Of a stretch of 44,986 bases of DNA, positions 7,912 to 16,764 are shown in pieces. The stretch is taken from contig NZ_PVXQ01000029.1 of NCBI RefSeq assembly GCF_002995745.1, positions 1-44,986 on the forward strand, written 5' to 3'. The stretch is from Clostridium vincentii (lineage in GTDB: Bacteria; Bacillota; Clostridia; Clostridiales; Clostridiaceae). The notes beneath the pieces were generated by a model. That model did not search any database. It saw only the letters and a program-made list of their open reading frames with translations, and had not been told where the DNA came from. The position numbers and the translations under genes are program-made. Position 1 is the stretch's first letter; every line of letters begins with the position of its first letter.

Positions 7912-9620
7912 AAAGACAACCCTTAGTTCCTGAAGAGATTTTTACAAATATAAATTATTATAATTATCTTGTTCAATATCAAGGGGATATAGTGGAAGAA
8001 GTATTAAAACAACCGGATTTTTACGTAACAATAATAAATGATAAATATGCCATAGTAACAGTAAGAAAGGAATTTGAAATTAATGCTCAGGAGCCGTATT
8101 TTTCAACTATTGTATATGTTAAGCCAGCAGAAATGTATTCTCTTCAAGAAATTTCACCAATTGGAGCTTCTCAAGCTGGGTTCTTGCAATTAGAATTACC
8201 GTTAAACTTAACTGGTCAAGGTGTTAATGTTGCAATTGTTGATACAGGAATCGATTATTTAAGTGAAGAGTTTATAAACTCAAATGGAGAAACAAGAATT
8301 GAAGCTATTTGGGATCAAACAATAAATTCTAATAATATAGACAAATCTGTACTTTATGGGACTATTTATTCAAAAGATCAAATACAAAGTGCAATAGAAG
8401 CGAATAGAGAAGGAAGATCACCTTATGAGATAGTCCCCAGTAAAGATGAAATAGGTCATGGAACAAATATGGCTGGAATAATTGGAGCTACGGGAAAGAA
8501 TCCTGAAATAAAGGGAATTGCATCGGAATGTGATTTTGTAGTTATAAAATTAATAGAGGATTTCGCATATAAAGATAGATTTAACGTAAAAATTCCTGTA
8601 TTTAATATAACAACAATTTTTGCAGCTTTAGAATTTTTAAATAAATATTCTTTAAAAAATGATAAACCAATGATTATATATTTTCCGCTTGGAAGTAATT
8701 TAGGTAGTCATAAAGGAAATGGAATTTTAGAGCAATATATAGAATCAATATGTAGGAGAAGTGGTATAGCATTAGTTAATGGAACAGGAAACCAAAGGGT
8801 AATGGGAGAACATACTTCAGGGGTTATATCTAAAAAAGGGCAAGTAGGTATAATAGAATTAGATGTATCTCCGGAACAGAAGGATTTATGGCTTGAAATT
8901 TGGGTTGATTCACCAAATATTATGTCTTTAGATATCATATCTCCTTCAGGAGAAAATAGTGGCGCAATGAGTGCTTTAATCAATCAAGCTGCAACATATA
9001 CATTTATATTTGAAGCTACTTCAATGAAAGTTAACTATTTTATACCAGAAGCAAATACTGGAGATGAGTTAATACGTGTTAGATTCTATAATCTGCAGCC
9101 CGGTATATGGAAACTTGCATTAACTGGAAATTATATTTTAAACGGGAAATATAATGCTTGGATTCCACAAGAAGGAATAACTATAGGTGGTACAAGTTTT
9201 AGTTTAGCTGATCCTTATGGAACAGCGACTAATCCGAGTAATTCAGAGTACGTAATTACTGTAGCTGCTTATAATCAAAATAACAATAATATTGTAAATT
9301 ATTCTGGTATGGCATTTTTAGATGAGTATTTAAACAATATAGATATTGCAGCAGGAGGAGTGAATGCATTAACTGTAGCCCTAAATAATAAGGTGGCTAT
9401 TGTTAATGGAACTAGTGTATCAGCGGCTGTAGTTGCCGGGGCTTGTGCTATGCTTTTCCAGTGGGGAATTGTGCAAGAGAATAATCCTTATATGTATTCT
9501 CAAACTATTAAATCCTATCTAGCACGAGGAACTACTAAAAGAACTGGGGATATATATCCAAATCCTCAATGGGGATATGGTGCACTAGACGTGCTTAGTA
9601 TGTTCCAAAATATGATATAG
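7908..9620 (+). CDS. Csp-like germination protease 2 (subtilisin family S8)
   Basis: A 570-residue Csp-type subtilase. The triad is D112 (IVDTGID), H184 (IGHGT) and S503 (NGTSVSA), with oxyanion N295 in NGTGNQR. A jelly-roll insertion spans about 305-420, between the His and Ser blocks. The prodomain is the first 100 residues. It overlaps the stop of protease 1 by 4 bp, with GGAGGAG inside the upstream gene, so the two are translationally coupled. It is much closer to protease 3 than to protease 1, pointing to a recent tandem duplication. All catalytic residues are retained, unlike C. difficile CspC, a pseudoprotease. Confidence 0.83.
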   Translation: MKRQPLVPEEIFTNINYYNYLVQYQGDIVEEVLKQPDFYVTIINDKYAIVTVRKEFEINAQEPYFSTIVYVKPAEMYSLQEISPIGASQAGFLQLELPLNLTGQGVNVAIVDTGIDYLSEEFINSNGETRIEAIWDQTINSNNIDKSVLYGTIYSKDQIQSAIEANREGRSPYEIVPSKDEIGHGTNMAGIIGATGKNPEIKGIASECDFVVIKLIEDFAYKDRFNVKIPVFNITTIFAALEFLNKYSLKNDKPMIIYFPLGSNLGSHKGNGILEQYIESICRRSGIALVNGTGNQRVMGEHTSGVISKKGQVGIIELDVSPEQKDLWLEIWVDSPNIMSLDIISPSGENSGAMSALINQAATYTFIFEATSMKVNYFIPEANTGDELIRVRFYNLQPGIWKLALTGNYILNGKYNAWIPQEGITIGGTSFSLADPYGTATNPSNSEYVITVAAYNQNNNNIVNYSGMAFLDEYLNNIDIAAGGVNALTVALNNKVAIVNGTSVSAAVVAGACAMLFQWGIVQENNPYMYSQTIKSYLARGTTKRTGDIYPNPQWGYGALDVLSMFQNMI

Positions 9621-9650
9621 TCTTTATGTATTATTTGGGGGATTTTTATT

Positions 9651-11369
9651 ATGGAAAACAGTTTTACAGTTCCAGAAAGCATTTTTACAGATATAAATAT
9701 AGATAATTATGTTGTTCAATATCAAGGAGATATACAGGAAGAAATCTCAAGATATCCGGGCTATTATGTAACAATAATAAATGACCTTTACGCAATAATA
9801 TCTCTACCAAAAAATGTTGAAATTAATGTGGGAGAACCATATTTTTCAACTGTTGTATATGTTAAACCAGCGGTAATGTTCACCCTTGAAGAAATTTCAC
9901 CTATTGAAGCTTCTCAAGCAGTTTTTCTTCAATTGAACTTACCTTTAAATTTAACTGGTAGAGGTGTTAATGTTGCAATTATTGATAGCGGAATTGACTA
10001 TTTAAGTGAAGAATTTATGAAAGTAAATGGAGAAACAAGAATTGAAGCTATCTGGGATCAAACGATAATCTCTAATTATGTGGGAGCAGATAAACCTGTA
10101 CCCTATGGAACTTTATATTCAAAAAGCCAAATACAAAGTGCAATACAGGCCTACAGAGAAGGACGTTCTCCATACGAAATAGTTCCAAGTCAAGATGAAA
10201 TTGGGCATGGAACAAATATGGCTGGAATAATTGGCGGAACTGGGAAGAACCCTAGGTTAAAAGGAATTGTTTCAGACTGTGATTTCATTGTTGTAAAGTT
10301 AATACGAGATTTCTCTTTTGAAAATCAATTTAACATAAAAATTCCTGTATTTAATATAACAACTATTTTTACAGCATTAGAATTTTTATATAGATATTCT
10401 AGATCAAACTTAAAACCAATGGTGATATATTTCCCTCTTGGTAGTACTTTAGGTAGCCACAAAGGAAATGGTATTTTAGAGCAATATATAGAGTCTATAT
10501 GTAGAAATAGTGGTATAGCTTTTGTTACTGGAGCAGGAAATGAAAGAGCCTTAGGAGAACATAGTTCTGGTAGTATGACTGAAGTAGGACAAATAAGAGT
10601 AATGGAGTTAGATGTATCCCCAGAACAAAATGACTTATGGGTTGAGATTTGGGTTGATGTACCTAATATAATGTCGTTAAATATTATATCTCCATCAGGT
10701 GAAGATAGTGGCTTGGTGCGTCCGTTAGTAAATACTGTTGAAACTTTTACGTTTCTTTTTGAAAAAACTAATATAAGGGTGAATTATTTTTTGCCAGAAG
10801 AAATTAGTGGAGATGAATTTATTAGAATTAGATTCTATAATATACAAGAAGGTATATGGCAACTTAGATTGACTGCAAATTCTGTTTCAGAGGGGGGATA
10901 TAATGCTTGGATACCTCAAAGTGGAATAACAGTTGGAGGAACTAGATTTATTCCGGCAGATCCTTATGGAACAACAACTAATCCAAGTAATTCAGATTAT
11001 ATAATTACTATTGCAGCCTATAATCAAAACAATAATAATATTTTAAACTACTCAGGAATGGCATTTTTAAATTTTTATATTAATGGGATAGATGTTGCAG
11101 CAGGAGGAGTAAATGCATTAACAGTAGCGCCGGGTAATAGGGAATCAATAGTTAATGGGACCAGTGTATCAGCAGCAATAGGCGCTGGGGCTTGTGCTAT
11201 GCTATTTGAATGGGGGATAGTTAATGGAAATAATCCTTATATGTATTCTCAAACATTAAAAACATACCTTGCGAGAGGAACTATTAAAAGAAGTGGTGAT
11301 ACATACCCAAATCCTCAATGGGGGTATGGTATTTTAAATATATTAGTTATGTTTCAGAACATGATATAG
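9651..11369 (+). CDS. Csp-like germination protease 3 (subtilisin family S8)
   Basis: A 572-residue Csp-type subtilase starting 30 bp after protease 2, with GGGGG upstream. The triad is D112 (IIDSGID), H186 (IGHGT) and S505 (NGTSVSA), with oxyanion N297 in GAGNERA. The Asp motif has Ser in place of the usual Thr, which is tolerated in subtilases. The jelly-roll insertion and the C-terminal ending MFQNMI match protease 2. Three tandem csp genes are also found in C. perfringens (cspB, cspA, cspC), but I cannot assign individual symbols here. Confidence 0.83.
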   Translation: MENSFTVPESIFTDINIDNYVVQYQGDIQEEISRYPGYYVTIINDLYAIISLPKNVEINVGEPYFSTVVYVKPAVMFTLEEISPIEASQAVFLQLNLPLNLTGRGVNVAIIDSGIDYLSEEFMKVNGETRIEAIWDQTIISNYVGADKPVPYGTLYSKSQIQSAIQAYREGRSPYEIVPSQDEIGHGTNMAGIIGGTGKNPRLKGIVSDCDFIVVKLIRDFSFENQFNIKIPVFNITTIFTALEFLYRYSRSNLKPMVIYFPLGSTLGSHKGNGILEQYIESICRNSGIAFVTGAGNERALGEHSSGSMTEVGQIRVMELDVSPEQNDLWVEIWVDVPNIMSLNIISPSGEDSGLVRPLVNTVETFTFLFEKTNIRVNYFLPEEISGDEFIRIRFYNIQEGIWQLRLTANSVSEGGYNAWIPQSGITVGGTRFIPADPYGTTTNPSNSDYIITIAAYNQNNNNILNYSGMAFLNFYINGIDVAAGGVNALTVAPGNRESIVNGTSVSAAIGAGACAMLFEWGIVNGNNPYMYSQTLKTYLARGTIKRSGDTYPNPQWGYGILNILVMFQNMI

Positions 11370-11390
11370 AAACTCCACCAACCTAAAGAA

Positions 11391-11428
11391 AAAAGTTACT
11401 AACACAAAATTTTGTATTAGTAACTTTT
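11391..11428. terminator. Bidirectional terminator after the csp cluster
   Basis: A 12-bp stem (11391-11402 with 11417-11428) encloses an inner ACAAAA/TTTTGT palindrome. It is flanked by A on the left and T on the right, so it can terminate both the csp operon and the convergent minus-strand gene, whose stop codon (11427-11429) lies at its edge. Confidence 0.85.
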
Positions 11429-11882
11429 ATAAAAATGCGATAGGGTTAATAAGAATAGTATCAAGATTAATTTGTGAGGCATTTGATAGGTTTATGAATA
11501 CAATTATTGCTGATACAAAACCCAGTATGCTAGCTATTAATGAATTCCTAGAGGCTTTAATATCTAGTGTATTTTGTTCGCTATTATTTAAAGATAATAG
11601 AGTGCTTAGGGATTCTAAGTTGGCTTTTATTGCAATAGCTAATGCTAAAATTAATAACTTATTAGACATTATAGGTACGTGGTCTAGCTTTTCACGATTT
11701 TCTGCAAAGGGGACATCATTAAGTTGATCAATTACTCTAGTTTTTTCACTTTTTAAAAATAGAAAAGTTAAAAAAACAGATAATCCAACGATATAAGTTA
11801 TATTAGTGGAAAGATTTATGCCTTCAAGTTTTTTCAATAATTTAGAATTTTGTATTTCATTTTCATCTATGTAATCTTTCAT
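11427..11882 (-). CDS. Hypothetical small membrane protein
   Basis: A 151-residue protein that I do not recognise. Three hydrophobic segments (about 28-43, 73-87 and 111-130) suggest an integral membrane protein with a short hydrophilic N-terminus and a charged loop at about 44-70. There is no signal peptide or catalytic motif. AGGTGAT is the ribosome binding site. It is convergent with the csp cluster and shares its terminator. Confidence 0.7.
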   Translation of the reverse strand: MKDYIDENEIQNSKLLKKLEGINLSTNITYIVGLSVFLTFLFLKSEKTRVIDQLNDVPFAENREKLDHVPIMSNKLLILALAIAIKANLESLSTLLSLNNSEQNTLDIKASRNSLIASILGFVSAIIVFINLSNASQINLDTILINPIAFL

Positions 11883-12057
11883 TTATAATCACCTATTAAA
11901 AAATATTATTATATAATTCATTTCTAGATAATATATGTTAGATTCATTTGAAATGCGTATACATAAAATAATTTTCAGAAATTTAATAATAGCCCTAGGG
12001 TATAAAATATTAGATTTTATAGGATAATAATCTATGTAAGAGATAAGGAGTGATAGT

Positions 12058-12207
12058 ATGGCAAAAGCAGGAATGAGAAGACCTGATGTAAATGAACCTC
12101 ATGGAACTGAGAGTAATCATAAACCTAGGTTTGATAAAGCAGAACCAACAGTTCCAGAGATTCAAGGCAAAGCAAAAGCAGGAAATAAAAAAGCAAATCC
12201 TCTTTAA
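12058..12207 (+). CDS. Small basic hydrophilic protein, 49 aa
   Basis: A 49-residue ORF with AAGGAG 8 bp upstream and a dedicated terminator after it, both good signs of a real gene. The product begins MAKAGMRRPDVNEPHGTES and is rich in Lys, Pro, Gly, Asn and Ala with no hydrophobic core, so it is probably disordered. It has the character of small clostridial spore-associated or nucleic-acid-binding proteins, but I cannot name a family. It sits between the csp protease cluster and the pilus operon. Confidence 0.65.
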   Translation: MAKAGMRRPDVNEPHGTESNHKPRFDKAEPTVPEIQGKAKAGNKKANPL

Positions 12208-12214
12208 AATGATG

Positions 12215-12250
12215 GTAGAGATATTTATAAATATCTCTGCTTTTATTTTT
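12215..12250 (+). terminator. Terminator of the 49-aa gene
   Basis: A perfect palindrome (12217-12238), extended by one G-U and one G-C pair, is followed by TTTTATTTTTTTT. Confidence 0.85.
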
Positions 12251-12273
12251 TTTGTAGAAAAATAAAAAAAAGA

Positions 12274-12302
12274 TTGACATAATATAGAAAAATTTGTATA
12301 GT
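12274..12302 (+). promoter_or_regulatory. Sigma-A promoter of the type IV pilus operon
   Basis: TTGACA (12274-12279) and TATAGT (12297-12302) with a 17-bp spacer form a near-perfect housekeeping promoter. The start near 12309 gives a leader of about 190 nt that contains the c-di-GMP-II aptamer and a terminator, so control is placed after initiation. Confidence 0.82.
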
Positions 12303-12328
12303 ATAAATAGATTGATAATCAAATAAAA

Positions 12329-12422
12329 AGGATAACGATGAACTATATACTACATTGGGCACTTTGTATATAGTGAGTGACTAGTGCAACCGGCCAAAAT
12401 TCTATTTTGGCCGGTTTTTTAC
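12329..12422 (+). promoter_or_regulatory. c-di-GMP-II riboswitch with overlapping terminator
   Basis: The leader carries the conserved blocks of the c-di-GMP-II aptamer: GGATAACGATGAA (12330-12342), ATTGGGCACTT (12354-12364) and AGTGCAACCGGCC (12383-12395). These closely match the C. acetobutylicum aptamer known from crystallography. A 9-bp hairpin (12342-12350 with 12366-12374) presents GCACT (12359-12363), which can form a pseudoknot with AGTGC (12383-12387). The 3' end of the aptamer, AACCGGCC (12388-12395), is also the 5' arm of a 13-bp terminator (12388-12400 with 12404-12416, loop TCT, then T6). Aptamer and terminator are therefore mutually exclusive, and ligand binding should allow read-through into pilD: an ON switch, as for C. 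difficile pilA1. Confidence 0.88.
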
Positions 12423-12498
12423 AATTATTCGCATTTTAGTAAAGTGTTGCTTTTGATAAATAAATGTACTAATATGGAAGTATAGAATCTAGAAGGAA

Positions 12499-13257
12499 GT
12501 GGTAGCAATAATAATTTTTGCATTAATTATAGGTTTGTGTATTGGAAGTTTTTTAAATGTATGTATTTACAGAATTCCTAGAGAAGAATCTATTTCTTTT
12601 CCACCGTCACATTGTACAAGCTGTGGTTATGAACTGAATTTTTTTGATCTAGTGCCAGTTTTTAGTTACATATTATTAAGAGGCAAGTGCAGAAAATGTA
12701 GTGAAAAAATTTCAATACAATATCCTTTAGTAGAATTAGTAAATGGAATTATTTATTCAGGATTATATCTTAGATTCGGATACACAGTAGACTTTTTTAA
12801 ATTTGCTTTATTAACTTCCTTATTATTAGTTATTGGAATTATTGATTTCAAAACTAAATATGTATATAGGGGAACTACCATAACAGGAGCTGTAATAGGA
12901 ACTGGATTTTTAATTTTCGACTGGATAACTATAAAGGAATTTCCAATTTATTATTTTTTTGGAGCTATTATAGGATTTGCCATAATATATATTATAGTAA
13001 AAGTAACAGGTGGAATGGGAGAAGGAGATATAGAAATAGCGGCTATATGTGGACTTTTCTTAGGAATTAAGAGCATATTGCTTGTACTGTTTTTATCCTT
13101 CATATTTGGAGGAATCATAGCAACCTTAATATTGATACTTAAACTTAAGGGAAGAAAAGACGAAATTGCTTTTGGCCCCTATATAGTATTAGGAGCCATG
13201 GTTACTATTTTTATAGGTGACATTATTATTAAATGGTATACCAATTTCTTAAGTTAA
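12499..13257 (+). CDS. pilD: Prepilin peptidase PilD
   Basis: A polytopic membrane aspartic protease (family A24) of about 252 residues that removes leader peptides from type IV prepilins and N-methylates the new N-terminus. The N-terminal domain has the zinc tetracysteine C39-x2-C42 and C64-x2-C67. The two catalytic aspartates are D116 (GIIDFKTK) and D177 (GMGEGD). First gene after the riboswitch. The start is uncertain: GTG 12499 directly abuts AGAAGGAA, too close for normal initiation, and the next codons in frame at good spacing are ATA codons at 12508 and 12511. No ATG is available. Confidence 0.93.
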   Translation: MVAIIIFALIIGLCIGSFLNVCIYRIPREESISFPPSHCTSCGYELNFFDLVPVFSYILLRGKCRKCSEKISIQYPLVELVNGIIYSGLYLRFGYTVDFFKFALLTSLLLVIGIIDFKTKYVYRGTTITGAVIGTGFLIFDWITIKEFPIYYFFGAIIGFAIIYIIVKVTGGMGEGDIEIAAICGLFLGIKSILLVLFLSFIFGGIIATLILILKLKGRKDEIAFGPYIVLGAMVTIFIGDIIIKWYTNFLS

Positions 13258-13327
13258 TAAATTTAATAATATGAATATTTCAAAATATTTATACCAAATG
13301 ATTTCAGTAATATAAGGTGGTATAGTA

Positions 13328-15022
13328 ATGGCTAAACTCATAAGAAAAAGACTAGGAGATATTCTGGTAGATTCAGGAAAGATAACTATATTACAAGTAA
13401 ATAGTGCCTTAAGTACCCAAAAAATAATGGGAAAAAAGCTTGGAGAGGTGTTAATTGAAAGCGGCGTAGTATCTGAAATGGATATTATTGATGCAATTCA
13501 AGAGCAAACCGATATAAGCAAGGTTGATTTAAGTAATATAAAGTACGATAACAAAGCAATAAAGATAATACCTCAAAATCTTTGTAAAAAATATATATTA
13601 GCTCCTTTTGGTTTTGAGGATAATAAGATAAAGGTTGCCTTAGCAGATCCGTTAAATATGTATGCAATAGATGATGTTTCTATATCGACGGGTCTGGAGG
13701 TAATACCATATATAGCTACAAAACAAGAAATACAAAGGTTTATAGAGGTTCATTATAGTAGCGAGTCGGTAAGCCTAGCAGCAGAGGAAATGAAGAGAGA
13801 ATCTCAGATTAACAAAAATGCAGAAGTACAAGAACTGGAGGAAATGGACAGTATAAAAAATGCTCCTGTTGTAAAAATGATAGATCAACTTTTCAAGAAT
13901 GCTATAGAGATGAGGGCTTCAGATATACATATAGAGCCTTTTGAAACAGAAGTAAGAATTAGATATAGAATTGATGGAGAATTACAAATAATAAATGTTT
14001 TAGGGAAAGAAAGTTTAGGACCGTTAGTAGCTAGAATCAAAATTCTAGCAGGGCTTAATATTGCTGAAAGAAGAATTCCTCAAGATGGTAAAATAGTTAC
14101 TTCTGTAGGACAAGACGAGGTTGATCTTAGAATATCAATATTACCTGTAGTTAATGGAGAAAAAATAGTTATAAGAATTCTAGATAGGAAAAGTTATAAA
14201 GTAGGTAAGGAAAAGTTAGGTCTAAGTAGTGAGAACTTAAAAAAAATTGAAAATATAATAAAAAATCCTAATGGGATAGTACTAGTAACTGGACCTACAG
14301 GAAGTGGTAAGTCCACTACTTTATATACACTATTAAGTGAATTAAATAGAGAAAATGTAAATATTATTACAATTGAAGATCCAGTAGAATACACTCTTAA
14401 TGGAATCAATCAAGTAAACGTAAACGTTAAGGCAGGAATGACATTTGCAAGTGGTCTAAGGAGTATATTAAGGCAGGATCCTGATGTAGTCATGATTGGA
14501 GAAATTAGAGATGATGAAACTGCCCAGATTGCTATAAAAGCAGCTATAACAGGGCATTTAGTATTAAGTACATTGCATACAAATGATGCTCCATCATCAG
14601 TAACTAGACTTATTGATATGGGAATTGAATCATACTTAGTATCAACTTCAATTGCAGGAGTTATAGCTCAAAGACTTGTAAGAAAGATTTGTCCTCATTG
14701 TAAGGAAGCTTATGAAGCATCTGACTATGAAAAAAGAGTACTAGAACATGATGAAAAGCTTCCATTAATTCTTTATAAAGGCAAGGGATGCGGTCATTGT
14801 AATAATAGTGGATATCTTGGACGTCTTGGCGTTTATGAGATTATGGAAATTAAAAGAGCTCATAGGGATGCAATAAATAACAGTAGAGATACAGACAAAA
14901 TTAGAGACATAGCAATAGAGAATGGAATGGTAACCCTTGCAGATGAGGGTAAGAAATTAGTATTACAAGGAACTACAACAGTAACTGAATTGGCGACTAT
15001 TACATTATTAGTAGATGTATAA
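13328..15022 (+). CDS. pilB: Type IV pilus assembly ATPase PilB
   Basis: A 564-residue secretion ATPase of the GspE/PilB family that powers pilin polymerisation at the cytoplasmic face of the platform. The N-terminal MshEN domain holds two 24-residue motifs, R8-Q31 and K37-Q60, separated by exactly 5 residues. Each carries the LG, G and terminal Q positions of the known c-di-GMP binding signature. The ATPase core has Walker A GPTGSGKST (322-330), Walker B with E392 in GEIRD, a His box near 410-417 and a zinc tetracysteine at C455, C458, C488 and C491. C. perfringens PilB2, a homologue, has been reported to bind c-di-GMP. RBS is AAGGTGG. Confidence 0.95.
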   Translation: MAKLIRKRLGDILVDSGKITILQVNSALSTQKIMGKKLGEVLIESGVVSEMDIIDAIQEQTDISKVDLSNIKYDNKAIKIIPQNLCKKYILAPFGFEDNKIKVALADPLNMYAIDDVSISTGLEVIPYIATKQEIQRFIEVHYSSESVSLAAEEMKRESQINKNAEVQELEEMDSIKNAPVVKMIDQLFKNAIEMRASDIHIEPFETEVRIRYRIDGELQIINVLGKESLGPLVARIKILAGLNIAERRIPQDGKIVTSVGQDEVDLRISILPVVNGEKIVIRILDRKSYKVGKEKLGLSSENLKKIENIIKNPNGIVLVTGPTGSGKSTTLYTLLSELNRENVNIITIEDPVEYTLNGINQVNVNVKAGMTFASGLRSILRQDPDVVMIGEIRDDETAQIAIKAAITGHLVLSTLHTNDAPSSVTRLIDMGIESYLVSTSIAGVIAQRLVRKICPHCKEAYEASDYEKRVLEHDEKLPLILYKGKGCGHCNNSGYLGRLGVYEIMEIKRAHRDAINNSRDTDKIRDIAIENGMVTLADEGKKLVLQGTTTVTELATITLLVDV

Positions 15023-15040
15023 AAAGGCGGTGAAATAAAT

Positions 15041-16243
15041 ATGGGAAAATATAAATATAGGGCAATGAAAAATGATGGAACTAAAGTAAATGCAGAATGC
15101 GAGGGTAAATCAAAGGATGAAGTTCTTTCAATGATAACATCTAATGGATATTATCCCTTAAAGATTGAAGAGATTATTGAAAGTAAGAATATAGAGTTTA
15201 CCTTTATGGAGCGGATAAAAGTTCGAGATTTATCCATATTTTGTAGACAGATGTATACCATGCTAGATGCAGGGGTTCCCATAACAAATTCTTTAGCATT
15301 ACTTTCAGAGCAAATGTCTAATAAAAAATTTAAAAAGATTATAGAAGAAATGGATGAGGATGTTAAAAAGGGAGAGATGTTTTCTTCCTCAATGAAAAAA
15401 CATCCAAAAGTATTTCCCCAGCTATTAATCAGCATGATTGAATCCGGGGAAGTCAGTGGTAATTTAGATGAAATGATGCTTAGAATGTCTACTCACTTTG
15501 AGAAGGAATCAAAAATAGCTAATAAGGTTAAAGGTGCCATGATATATCCTGCTGTATTAAGTGTAGTAGCAGTAATAGCAGTAATGGTTATTATGGTTGT
15601 TGTAATGCCTACATTTATAGAGATGTTTGCAAGCTCAGGAGTTGAACTGCCACCTTCTACAAAGATATTAATGGGCTTAAGTGGCTTTTTAAGTAAAAAT
15701 ATTGTATTAGTTATAGTAATTATGGTAGCTTCAATTGTAGGATTTAACTTTTACAAACAGACTGAAGGTGGAATTAGAAATATAAGTATTTTAAAGCTTA
15801 AAATCCCTATTATTAGGGAATTAAATAAAAAGATAATAGTTTCTAGGTTTACTAGAACTCTATCAACTTTATTATCCTCAGGGGTGCCATTAGTGCAAAG
15901 TTTACCAATAGTATCAGGAGTCCTGGGAAATACCATAGCAGAGGAAGCAATGGATAAAATAAGAGAGCGGGTTATGAGGGGAGATGGACTTAGCGGTCCT
16001 ATTGGTGAAAATCCAATATTCCCACCAATGCTTTCTTCTATGATAAAAATAGGTGAAGAATCTGGAGCATTAGATGATATTTTAAATAAGACTGCAGATT
16101 TTTATGATGAAGAAGTTGAACAAGCTATTCAAACAACTACTGCACTTATAGAACCAGCATTAATAATAGTAATGGGTGTTGTTGTAGGTTTCATAATTAT
16201 GTCCATAATGACACCTATGTTTAATATGTATGGACAAATTTAA
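15041..16243 (+). CDS. pilC: Type IV pilus platform protein PilC
   Basis: A 400-residue inner-membrane platform protein of the GspF/PilC family, coupling PilB to pilin insertion. Two T2SSF repeats are visible, with the characteristic FCRQMYTMLDAGVPI (about residue 67) and its second copy FTRTLSTLLSSGVPL. Three transmembrane segments lie at about 170-195, 223-238 and 373-393. It starts 18 bp after pilB with AAGGCGG as RBS. Confidence 0.94.
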   Translation: MGKYKYRAMKNDGTKVNAECEGKSKDEVLSMITSNGYYPLKIEEIIESKNIEFTFMERIKVRDLSIFCRQMYTMLDAGVPITNSLALLSEQMSNKKFKKIIEEMDEDVKKGEMFSSSMKKHPKVFPQLLISMIESGEVSGNLDEMMLRMSTHFEKESKIANKVKGAMIYPAVLSVVAVIAVMVIMVVVMPTFIEMFASSGVELPPSTKILMGLSGFLSKNIVLVIVIMVASIVGFNFYKQTEGGIRNISILKLKIPIIRELNKKIIVSRFTRTLSTLLSSGVPLVQSLPIVSGVLGNTIAEEAMDKIRERVMRGDGLSGPIGENPIFPPMLSSMIKIGEESGALDDILNKTADFYDEEVEQAIQTTTALIEPALIIVMGVVVGFIIMSIMTPMFNMYGQI

Positions 16244-16300
16244 TTACGGTTTAAATTAATAATTTAAATAAATATTTTATAATATCTAGGAGGAATTTTT

Positions 16301-16753
16301 ATGTTAAACAATTTAAAAAAGAAAAGAAAAGGTAAGGGGTTTACCCTTATTGAGTTAATCATCGTAATCGCTATTATCGCTATTATAGCTACTATAGCTA
16401 TACCAAAATTACTTAATTCTAGGGATCAAGCTAATAGAAAGTCAGATATTGCAAATGCTAAGACAATAGCTAATACAGCATCTAGTTTGTTAGCAAATGA
16501 TGAATTAGATGTACCTGCTACAGGAGTTGCTTCAAGTCGAGTAGTAGAAAATCCAAACGCAGAGGATCCTGATACAAATGTTTATACAAATGGTAATGAT
16601 ATAGCGGTAGGATTGCAAAGTATTCCTACTTCAAAGAGTGTTGAAGATGGAGAATTTTGGATTGAGGTTAGTGCTGATAATAGTATAAGAATACTAATAA
16701 ATGATGGTGGAATTGAAGCATATCCAACTCCAGCTGGGGCCCTAATAGATTAA
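16301..16753 (+). CDS. pilA: Major type IV prepilin PilA
   Basis: A 150-residue prepilin with a class III leader: 13 mostly basic residues ending in G13, then FTLIEL. PilD would cleave between G13 and F14 to give a mature pilin of 137 residues with the conserved E5 (E18 of the precursor). The hydrophobic N-terminal helix continues to about residue 38, followed by a polar head with no Cys, so no disulphide loop. Its AGGAGG ribosome binding site and a 3' hairpin fit high expression, so this is most likely the major subunit. Confidence 0.93.
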   Translation: MLNNLKKKRKGKGFTLIELIIVIAIIAIIATIAIPKLLNSRDQANRKSDIANAKTIANTASSLLANDELDVPATGVASSRVVENPNAEDPDTNVYTNGNDIAVGLQSIPTSKSVEDGEFWIEVSADNSIRILINDGGIEAYPTPAGALID

Positions 16754-16764
16754 ATATTATCTTA

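Noticed and set aside
12329..12395. c-di-GMP-I (GEMM) or guanidine-IV riboswitch
   Set aside because: GEMM conserved blocks are absent. A guanidine class was considered because of the hairpin-pseudoknot layout, but the conserved sequence blocks fit c-di-GMP-II.
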